This document shows positions 1 through 4,971 of a stretch of 5,836 nucleotides of DNA, piece by piece; within the stretch, counting starts at the first letter, position 1, and every line of letters starts with the position of its first letter. The translations under genes were made by a program, and so were the position numbers. The notes below the pieces were generated by a model. The model saw only the letters and a program-made list of their open reading frames with translations, was not told where the DNA came from and did no database searches. The DNA is from Candidatus Poseidoniales archaeon (lineage in GTDB: Archaea > Thermoplasmatota > Poseidoniia > Poseidoniales > Thalassarchaeaceae): contig JAKUTA010000087.1 of NCBI GenBank assembly GCA_022447885.1, forward strand, positions 1 to 5,836, read 5' to 3'.

Positions 1-27
1 GGCGAGAGTTGATGAAGAATTGTCGGA

Positions 28-32
28 AGGAG
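28..32 (+). promoter_or_regulatory. Shine-Dalgarno site of the TauE/SafE gene
   Basis: AGGAG lies 4 nt before the ATG at 37 and 7 nt before the ATG at 40. The spacing favours the second ATG. Two in-frame TGA codons lie just upstream (10-15), so a preceding gene could end here, but the 12 nt available are too few to call one. Confidence 0.55.
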
Positions 33-36
33 TCGG

Positions 37-804
37 ATGATGGAGAGTCTGGAACTCGTCCTGCTGCTGTTCGGTCTCCTGCTGATAGCCGCCCTGTACG
101 CATCGGTTGGGCATGGGGGCGCCTCTGGCTACCTCGCCCTGCTCTCACTCTCGACATTGGCGTCGATGGATCCGGTGTGGCTGAAACAACACGCCTGGAC
201 CCTGAATATGGTAGTGGCCGCGATCGCCTTCTGGCATTACCATCGGGAGGGTTTCCACCTGCCACGGCTGACCATCCCGTTCATCGCCGCCAGCATCCCA
301 TTCGCATTACTGGGTGGATACCTCGGGGTTGGTGGCTCAGTCTACGATCTGCTCCTGTCCCTCACTCTGCTGTGGGCCGCCTGGCGCCTGTGGGGTGGTT
401 CCTCCGCAGACTCCGCGGCTGATGTGGCCCTGCCCGATGCGAAAGCGGCTGTACCGGTGGGTGGGGCGATCGGTCTGGTCAGTGGGGTGATCGGAATCGG
501 TGGAGGTATCTTCCTCACACCCGTCCTGCTGCTCAAGCGCTGGGCGACGCCGAAGCAGGCGGCGGCCACTGGTGCACTGTTCATCTGGGTCAACTCCCTC
601 GCGGGATTGGTTGGTTCCTTCGCTTCCAATCAGATGCAACTCGAGGCACAACTGCTCATTCCATTCATCGCCGCGGTGCTGCTCGGTGGCTTGATCGGCT
701 CGCGTTACGGCTCTGTGATGGCACCCGAATCGAAGGTGCGTAGATTGTTGGTGCTGGTACTCATCATCGCCGCGACGAAACGGCTGTTGGAGATATTCTT
801 CTAG
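37..804 (+). CDS. TauE/SafE family membrane permease
   Basis: A 255-residue, strongly hydrophobic polytopic membrane protein. The family (COG0730) contains putative exporters or importers of sulfite, organosulfonates and other small anions; the substrate here cannot be read from the sequence. The two internal family repeats are visible: a glycine-rich GHGGASGYLAL segment at about residues 25-35 in the first half, and GIGGGIFLTP at 153-162 in the second, each beginning a hydrophobic stretch. A polar linker (SSADSAADVALPDAK) separates the halves. About 255 residues is normal for the family, so it looks complete. ATGs at 37 and 40 are adjacent; AGGAG at 28-32 sits 7 nt from the second and 4 nt from the first, so the second may be the true start. 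It ends 22 nt before the stop of a convergent gene. Family assignment is firm, transport role inferred. Confidence 0.9.
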   Translation: MMESLELVLLLFGLLLIAALYASVGHGGASGYLALLSLSTLASMDPVWLKQHAWTLNMVVAAIAFWHYHREGFHLPRLTIPFIAASIPFALLGGYLGVGGSVYDLLLSLTLLWAAWRLWGGSSADSAADVALPDAKAAVPVGGAIGLVSGVIGIGGGIFLTPVLLLKRWATPKQAAATGALFIWVNSLAGLVGSFASNQMQLEAQLLIPFIAAVLLGGLIGSRYGSVMAPESKVRRLLVLVLIIAATKRLLEIFF

Positions 805-826
805 ATGGGTGAGTGGTTCGAGAAGA

Positions 827-1171
827 TCAGTCATCGAAGCCGACCTTGTCCTCGTTGCCACATTCTTCCTGAGCGCAGATGACTTTGTAGCGGTCTCGCT
901 TCGGCCGGGGGATCTTGTTCATCGCGCCGCACATCCACAATTGATGCATCACGATATCAGGAAGAGTTTCCGTGCTGGCTTCCGCCGCCTCCTGACTAGT
1001 CCCGATGGTTGTCCACCCAATGTTGTCTCGATACTCGTCCTTCTTCTTGATGCCGCGGCTACGGAGTGTGAGTTTCATCTTCCGCTTGCGCCGCTTGCGC
1101 TTTCCCCCAGTGGCTGAGCGCTTCCTGACTCCCTTTGCAGGTGCTGCTTTTCTCACACGCTTCCTCGCCAT
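827..1171 (-). CDS. Small highly basic protein with possible His/Cys metal site, function unknown
   Basis: A 114-residue protein from the ATG at 1169-1171; a TTG three codons upstream is a less likely start. I do not recognise the family. Residues 1-50 hold 24 Lys or Arg, including eight in a row at 24-31 (KRKRRKRK), interspersed with Ala, Gly and Pro, as in nucleic-acid-binding tails. The C-terminal half is less basic and carries His76, Cys81, Cys99 and Cys104, spaced H-x4-C-x17-C-x4-C, a plausible zinc-ribbon-like site, then an acidic end (VGFDD). It lies downstream of the beta-CASP nuclease on the same strand with a 75-nt gap, so the two may be co-transcribed. No good Shine-Dalgarno site precedes it. 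A weak TATA-like TAATAG at 1201-1206 (minus strand) would place transcription start close to the ATG. An RNA- or DNA-binding role is inference. Confidence 0.7.
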   Translation of the reverse strand: MARKRVRKAAPAKGVRKRSATGGKRKRRKRKMKLTLRSRGIKKKDEYRDNIGWTTIGTSQEAAEASTETLPDIVMHQLWMCGAMNKIPRPKRDRYKVICAQEECGNEDKVGFDD

Positions 1172-1246
1172 CAGAACCAAGTCAGCGGAGATGAGACGCC
1201 CTATTAGACCGTTGGCACACTCTCTTCATCACTGTGGGAAGGTGAG

Positions 1247-2557
1247 TCAGATGGTGTATGATTCATGATTGTGCGGCATGTGAACTTGCACACCTTCCTT
1301 CTCCAGCAAGTCTGCGAGGGTGGGCCGAACGTCCGGATCACTGTGGAACAGGATGACATCCTTGGCATGGGTGGCTAGAGCGAACTCTAGCAGTTGCTTC
1401 TGGCCAGCATGGTTCGACAAGGCGAAACGGTCCACTTCCAAGGGGATGTCAGTGAGTTTACCGAATATCTGCAGACGACCGGTCTCTGTGAGCAAGCGAC
1501 CACCGCTGCCCTCTGCCTGGTATCCTGTCAGGAGGATGGCGTTGCGCTGGTCATTACGCAGTCGATTCAGGTACCAGAGAGATGGGCCTCCATCGAGCAT
1601 TCCACTGGTGGTGACGATCACGTCAGCGGACAGTGCCTTCTTGCGATCTGACTTGCTGCTCACTCGCTTGGACCAATGGAACGCCTCCTTCAATCCCTTG
1701 ACGTCGTTGACGAACTCCGGGTGCGCGAGGAATGTCTTGGTGACTCGCTGGCCCATGCCATCGAAGTGCACGTTGAGCTTCAACTTGGACTTCCACAGCA
1801 GCATCAACACATCCTGGGAGCGCCCATTCGCGAAAACAGGGACCAGAGCAGTGCCGCCTCGTTCCACCACCTCGACGACGCGGTCGATGAAGCGCTGCTC
1901 TTCGGCGGCGCGTTCCGGATGATCCGAGTCACCATAGGTGGCTTCCATGAACAGGACATCTGCCTGCACAGGTTTAGCTCCTTGAGTTGTCGGAGAATCG
2001 CGCGTGTCGAAGTCCCCGGTCCAGAGGATCTTTCGGTCGGGCGTCTCGATCTCATACATCACCGCGCCCACGACATGCCCGGCGATGTGCGAGCGCCAGC
2101 GCCAACCACCGATGTCATTCCACACACCTGTGGGGTGAGACTGCAGGTGACCCAAGGCCTCCTCGAGGTCCCGTTTGTCCCAAGGTAGTGGATCACCCTC
2201 GATGCTGCTCACCTTGTACGAATCACGCCAGAGCATCTCGGCAAGGTCAGCGACCACAGGAGTGACATGCAGGTTTGTTCGGTGAGCTGCGACCAACCAC
2301 GGAGCCATGCCGAAATGGTCCAGATGAGCATGGGTGAACAAGGCATCAGTGACTGAAGGAGCTTCGTCGGGATAGCGCGGGGGGTTGGATGGAAGGAAAC
2401 CATAATCGATCAGCAAGAGGGTGCCAGCCGAGTCCTCGAGCACACAACCCACGTTGCCGACCTCATCTCCACCACCCAAGAAATGAAAGCGCAGTCCCCC
2501 ATTCTCCACAGGTGAGGAGGGATAGCTGGTCATCTGACCAGGTGTGTAGAGAACCAT
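1247..2557 (-). CDS. Beta-CASP metallo-beta-lactamase ribonuclease, archaeal CPSF2-like
   Basis: A 436-residue zinc-dependent nuclease of the COG1236 (Ysh1/CPSF73-like, archaeal aCPSF2) type, expected to act on RNA in the cytoplasm in 3'-end processing or decay. Metallo-beta-lactamase motifs are all present: LIDYG (49-53), HAHLDH (76-81), AGHVVGA with His161, and TGDFD with Asp182. Beta-CASP motifs follow: EATYGD (205-210, motif A), SNHAGQ with His383 (B), and FHSDPD with His405 (C). VPVFANGRSQDVL (239-251), FDGMG (265-269), TTSGMLDGGP (316-325) and LTGYQAEG (343-350) match this subfamily. Length suits aCPSF2, and no KH domains are present, unlike aCPSF1. The frame is open up to 2641 from a TTG, but those 28 extra residues do not resemble the fold, so the ATG at 2557 is preferred; the ATG at 2533 is also possible. 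Motif C is usually H-G-E or H-G-D; here it is H-S-D. Confidence 0.92.
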   Translation of the reverse strand: MVLYTPGQMTSYPSSPVENGGLRFHFLGGGDEVGNVGCVLEDSAGTLLLIDYGFLPSNPPRYPDEAPSVTDALFTHAHLDHFGMAPWLVAAHRTNLHVTPVVADLAEMLWRDSYKVSSIEGDPLPWDKRDLEEALGHLQSHPTGVWNDIGGWRWRSHIAGHVVGAVMYEIETPDRKILWTGDFDTRDSPTTQGAKPVQADVLFMEATYGDSDHPERAAEEQRFIDRVVEVVERGGTALVPVFANGRSQDVLMLLWKSKLKLNVHFDGMGQRVTKTFLAHPEFVNDVKGLKEAFHWSKRVSSKSDRKKALSADVIVTTSGMLDGGPSLWYLNRLRNDQRNAILLTGYQAEGSGGRLLTETGRLQIFGKLTDIPLEVDRFALSNHAGQKQLLEFALATHAKDVILFHSDPDVRPTLADLLEKEGVQVHMPHNHESYTI

Positions 2558-2710
2558 CGTTATCGAACTCAAGCCGCGGCTCACTGTGAATGAACATTTG
2601 CAATAGGTGAAACGCACCCCCTTGTTTCCAGTAGAGAACAAGATGAACGAAACTCGAAGATCGTGATGACGCTAAATCTCACCTAATCACTATACTCCAA
2701 ACGCGTCTTT

Positions 2711-2722
2711 ACTTGAACAAGT
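2711..2722. repeat. Short inverted repeat ACTTG-AA-CAAGT, possible operator
   Basis: Two 5-bp arms separated by two bases, read directly from the sequence, 17 nt past the TATA at 2691-2694. It could be a dimeric regulator site. A 12-bp inverted repeat can arise by chance, so the functional call is weak. Confidence 0.3.
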
Positions 2723-2771
2723 GCTGCTGATGCCACACTCAACAGACATATTCGTCTTGCTGCTTTACCTT

Positions 2772-2781
2772 GATGATCATC
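2772..2781. repeat. Perfect 10-bp palindrome GATGATCATC, possible operator
   Basis: The sequence equals its own reverse complement over 10 bp and lies 60 nt before the chosen ferredoxin start, about 25 nt downstream of the CATATTC TATA-like site. The position suits a regulator binding site of the lipid operon. No second copy was noticed in the window. Confidence 0.35.
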
Positions 2782-2840
2782 TTCAGTGGAAATGAAGGGG
2801 TAGGTGAAGGTTGAAGCGAGCCCTCCCCTCCCTTCTTGAT

Positions 2841-3071
2841 ATGGCGAGACGAGAAGGTGACCTGTTCATCGTCGATGACGATCGCTGCTACGGCTGCGCC
2901 GCCTGCATCGCTCTCTGCCCGGTTGACGCTCTGACCTTGGAAGAGCTCCTGGCAATCGTCGACGAGCCGACCTGCACTCACTGCGAACTCTGCATCCCTG
3001 CCTGTCCCGTGCACGCGCTCGCGATTGTACCCCAGGAACAAGCAGATTCTGCGACATCCAGTTCAGATTGA
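2841..3071 (+). CDS. 2[4Fe-4S] ferredoxin
   Basis: A 76-residue soluble electron carrier with two complete [4Fe-4S] cluster motifs. The first is CYGCAACIALCP (Cys16, 19, 22, 26); the second is CTHCELCIPACP (Cys45, 48, 51, 55), both C-x2-C-x2-C-x3-C-P. A short Ser/Asp-rich tail follows. The open frame starts just after a TGA at 2805-2807 and offers only two usual starts: TTG at 2811 and ATG at 2841. The ATG gives the usual short N-terminus before the first cysteine; AGGTGA at 2802-2807 is too close (3 nt) to the TTG to be convincing, so 2841 is preferred. It is the first gene of the plus-strand cluster, 11 nt before the flavoprotein. The natural inference is that it supplies electrons to that flavoprotein, as known for a ferredoxin encoded beside geranylgeranyl reductase in Methanosarcina. 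Confidence 0.9.
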   Translation: MARREGDLFIVDDDRCYGCAACIALCPVDALTLEELLAIVDEPTCTHCELCIPACPVHALAIVPQEQADSATSSSD

Positions 3072-3076
3072 GGTGA
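3070..3076 (+). promoter_or_regulatory. Strong Shine-Dalgarno site of the flavoprotein gene
   Basis: GAGGTGA matches the anti-Shine-Dalgarno end of 16S rRNA very well and lies 6 nt before the ATG at 3083. It overlaps the TGA stop of the ferredoxin gene, which ties translation of the two genes together and fixes the flavoprotein start. Confidence 0.8.
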
Positions 3077-3082
3077 ACATCG

Positions 3083-3841
3083 ATGCATATCGCCATCGCT
3101 GGTTCAGGGTCTGCAGGCCTTTGCTGCGCGCACACGTTGCTTGACTCTGGTGTTTCAGCAGATCAAGTCACCCTGATCGATGCTCGAGCTGAAATAGGAT
3201 CACCAGCGCACAAGCCAGGGTTGCTCAACCACAGTGATGTATGGCAACCTCGACTCTCTTCATGGGGACTCACTGACCAGGCATACCTCCACCCGATATC
3301 TTCCAACTCCATCGGCCTCAGACGAGAATGGCTCGAGAAGAGCCTCGCCATCGGCGCTGCGGAGAGAGGCGCGCACCTGTTCGTGAAGACCCGAATCTTC
3401 TCAACTGAATCTCTTGATTCCAGATGCAGGTTGATCTGCAGTGATGTCGGTGGTCTCGAAGGAGGTGTGTGGGAGGGTGATCTGGTGGTCAATGCGCTTG
3501 GGCGACCCCCCGCAGCACTGGCAAAAGACACGGACCATACTGTGCTTACATCCCTACCGGAATATAATTTGATTTCAATTGAAGAATCAAATGTTCCTAT
3601 TGAATGTTCATGGAGTGGAAACATCACATCTGAACACCTAGAGACAACATCCGAAGCCCGCTCGTTCAAACGTGGTGATGGCACATGGGAGACTTGGCAT
3701 CAGGGTTCACGCAGAGCACTCGATCGAGAATCATCATTGGAGGAATTCTCTGGTACCTTCTCCGAATTCGAATCGGCATGCGTCGATGCCTCACTCACTA
3801 GAGGTGTGGCACTGGCTCAAGCAGCGCTGGAGCGCTTGTGA
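3083..3841 (+). CDS. Short FAD-dependent oxidoreductase, geranylgeranyl-reductase-like
   Basis: A 252-residue flavoprotein. The N-terminus is a Rossmann FAD-binding unit: GSGSAG at residues 7-12 and LIDARAEIG at 31-39, with Asp33 in the usual ribose-binding position. IGSPAHKPGLLN (38-49) resembles the segment after the dinucleotide fold in geranylgeranyl reductases; LRREWLEKSLAIGAAERGAH (79-98) fits their arginine-led helix, and LVVNALGRPP (134-143) stands where they have a VVGADG-like motif. The C-terminal GDAAG-like FAD motif is not recognisable, and known family members are roughly 390-450 residues, so about a third is missing. It is not a simple truncation: the frame is intact and ends 10 nt before the next gene. 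Placement after ferredoxin and before GGGP synthase supports a role in reducing archaeal lipid chains, but the activity is inferred. Another small flavin oxidoreductase is possible. Confidence 0.75.
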   Translation: MHIAIAGSGSAGLCCAHTLLDSGVSADQVTLIDARAEIGSPAHKPGLLNHSDVWQPRLSSWGLTDQAYLHPISSNSIGLRREWLEKSLAIGAAERGAHLFVKTRIFSTESLDSRCRLICSDVGGLEGGVWEGDLVVNALGRPPAALAKDTDHTVLTSLPEYNLISIEESNVPIECSWSGNITSEHLETTSEARSFKRGDGTWETWHQGSRRALDRESSLEEFSGTFSEFESACVDASLTRGVALAQAALERL

Positions 3842-3851
3842 GTGAAGGGCA

Positions 3852-4703
3852 ATGCCAAAGGGTGACGCCATCTCGCCCACTTCGATGGAGCCTGTCAGCC
3901 ATCCGTCGTTGCTTGCCTACGTTCAGGACGGCTCAGTGGGCGCGCGACACATCATCCTTCTAGATCCAGACGACCAGACTCCCGAGGTAGCCGCAGCAAG
4001 AGCGGTCGCAGCGGTGTCAGCAGGCAGTCGTATGGTGTTCGTCGGTGGTTCCACAGGAACCGATGATGACAACGTGCACGCCACGGTGCTCGCGGTCCAG
4101 GAAGCGTTGGAACTGTGCGCGTGGAACGCCAGCCAGGACTCGGGCCTGTCCGAGGATGATTGGAAGGTGCCTGTCGTGCTGTTTCCAGCAGGAGCCCATG
4201 CGCTTTCCCCACTTGCCGATGGAATCACGTTCATGATGCTCATGAACAGCCTCGATCGTCGTTTCATCATCGACGAACAGGTTACTGCAGCGCTGCCATT
4301 GAAGAAAGCAGGGGTATCACCCCTGTCGATGGGATATCTCGTGTGCGCGCCGGGGGGTGCGGTGGGTGAAGTGGGCAAGGCCGACTTGTTCCACGCTGAT
4401 GACACGGACAAGGTGCGGAAGTATGCAGCGTGCGCCGAGTACTTCGGCTTCGACCTCCTCTATCTCGAGGCTGGCAGTGGTGCGGACACCCCCGTCTCAT
4501 CTAATCTGATCCAAGCCGCCAGAGAGGCTTGCGACCTCACTCTGCTCGTTGGTGGGGGGATCAGGGATGGCCAGGCAGCCAGACGAGCAGTGCAGGCGGG
4601 TGCTGACTGGGTGGTCACGGGCAGTCTGACGGAGGAGTTCGATGACCCCGACGAGTTGCAACGAACACTCTCCGAGTTCATCACCAGCATGCGGAGCACA
4701 TGA
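3852..4703 (+). CDS. Geranylgeranylglyceryl phosphate synthase (GGGP synthase)
   Basis: A 283-residue TIM-barrel prenyltransferase that joins geranylgeranyl diphosphate to sn-glycerol-1-phosphate, the first committed ether bond of archaeal lipids. Motifs in order: LLDPDDQTPE (36-45, beta-1), VGGSTG (64-69), VVLFP (108-112), ADGITFMMLMNS (122-133), GYLVCAPGG (161-169), YLEAGSG (204-210), VGGGIRDG (233-240, phosphate site) and GADWVVTGS (250-258, phosphate site). LLDPDDQTPE and the overall pattern resemble group II enzymes, as in Methanothermobacter and Thermoplasma. Two additions make it longer than the usual ~250 residues: a polar N-terminal extension of about 15 residues and a loop of about 15 (CAWNASQDSGLSEDDWK, 89-105) before VVLFP. 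The ATG at 3852 follows GAAGGG with short spacing; the ATG at 3885 is an alternative that would remove the extension. The next gene starts one base after the stop. Confidence 0.93.
   Translation: MPKGDAISPTSMEPVSHPSLLAYVQDGSVGARHIILLDPDDQTPEVAAARAVAAVSAGSRMVFVGGSTGTDDDNVHATVLAVQEALELCAWNASQDSGLSEDDWKVPVVLFPAGAHALSPLADGITFMMLMNSLDRRFIIDEQVTAALPLKKAGVSPLSMGYLVCAPGGAVGEVGKADLFHADDTDKVRKYAACAEYFGFDLLYLEAGSGADTPVSSNLIQAAREACDLTLLVGGGIRDGQAARRAVQAGADWVVTGSLTEEFDDPDELQRTLSEFITSMRST
4693..4696 (+). promoter_or_regulatory. Shine-Dalgarno site inside the GGGP synthase gene end
   Basis: GGAG lies 8 nt before the ATG at 4705, within the last codons of GGGP synthase. It selects 4705 over upstream in-frame starts such as 4642 and implies coupled translation. 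Confidence 0.6.
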
Positions 4704-4704
4704 G

Positions 4705-4965
4705 ATGACAGTCCTGCTGAAGTTGTTCATCGGCAAACTCCTCCTGTTGCTGCTGTGGGGTTTAGCCATCGCTGCTGGAGTCTATGTCTATCTCAACAAC
4801 TACCCTGCAGAGGGGTGGAGAGATTGGGTTTGCTTGGCCCCGGTCGGCGGCCTGCTTTTCCTGCTCGTGGTGTTCGATCTCATCCCATCACTGGTCATCA
4901 AGATGCTTGACGTCTACCAGAATCGCTATGGATTTATGATGAAGTACGAAGAGGAAGATGACTGA
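4705..4965 (+). CDS. Small two-helix membrane protein, function unknown
   Basis: An 86-residue protein I do not recognise. Two membrane segments are evident: about residues 8-30 (very leucine-rich, then GLAIAAGVYVYL) and 44-65 (PVGGLLFLLVVFDLIPSLVI). They are joined by a short loop with Trp38 and Trp41, and followed by a polar tail ending EEEDD. Asp58 and Pro61 lie inside the second segment. The start at 4705 is one base after the GGGP synthase stop, with GGAG 8 nt upstream, so the two are almost certainly co-translated. The frame is open further upstream, from 4642, but that part overlaps the synthase and is not hydrophobic. It ends 6 nt from the convergent coiled-coil gene. A membrane role linked to ether-lipid synthesis, such as anchoring the synthase or shaping the substrate site, is inference from context alone. 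Confidence 0.8.
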   Translation: MTVLLKLFIGKLLLLLLWGLAIAAGVYVYLNNYPAEGWRDWVCLAPVGGLLFLLVVFDLIPSLVIKMLDVYQNRYGFMMKYEEEDD

Positions 4966-4971
4966 TGCTGT

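Larger units (their letters stand above)
2558..2840. promoter_or_regulatory. Divergent intergenic/promoter region between nuclease and ferredoxin operon
   Basis: This 283-nt stretch separates two divergent transcription units and should hold both promoters. I see no convincing gene in it. TATA-like sequences are TATA at 2691-2694 (usable in either direction), CATATTC at 2747-2753 and TTTACCTT near 2763-2770 on the plus strand; none is decisive. Two short palindromes are present: ACTTGAACAAGT (2711-2722) and GATGATCATC (2772-2781). If CATATTC is the ferredoxin operon TATA box, transcription would start about 25 nt downstream, on the second palindrome, which would suit a repressor site. This is inference from position only. 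Confidence 0.5.

Noticed and set aside
805..826. Terminator between the two convergent genes at the left
   Set aside because: No T-run on either strand and no hairpin in the 22-nt gap.
337..861. Long minus-strand open frame opposite the permease gene
   Set aside because: The opposite strand encodes clear TauE/SafE motifs; the antisense translation is Gln/Arg/Pro-rich with no recognisable domain and overlaps the end of the real minus-strand gene.
1676..2188. Plus-strand open frame of 170 codons inside the nuclease gene
   Set aside because: It lies opposite conserved beta-CASP motifs, has no ribosome site and its translation resembles no family.
2558..2641. N-terminal extension of the nuclease from a TTG
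   Set aside because: The 28 extra residues do not resemble the fold and two ATG codons lie nearer the start of the conserved domain.
2792..2803. Three-codon ORF (ATG AAG GGG TAG) upstream of the ferredoxin gene
   Set aside because: Too short to support as a leader peptide; it could arise by chance, with no hairpin or attenuator nearby.
3163..3684. Minus-strand open frame opposite the flavoprotein gene
   Set aside because: Ser/Arg/Pro-rich translation typical of an antisense shadow; the plus strand has the FAD motif and a strong Shine-Dalgarno site.
4966..4971. Terminator between membrane-protein and coiled-coil genes
   Set aside because: Only 6 nt separate the stops, with no T-run; any termination signal must lie inside the opposing gene and was not seen.
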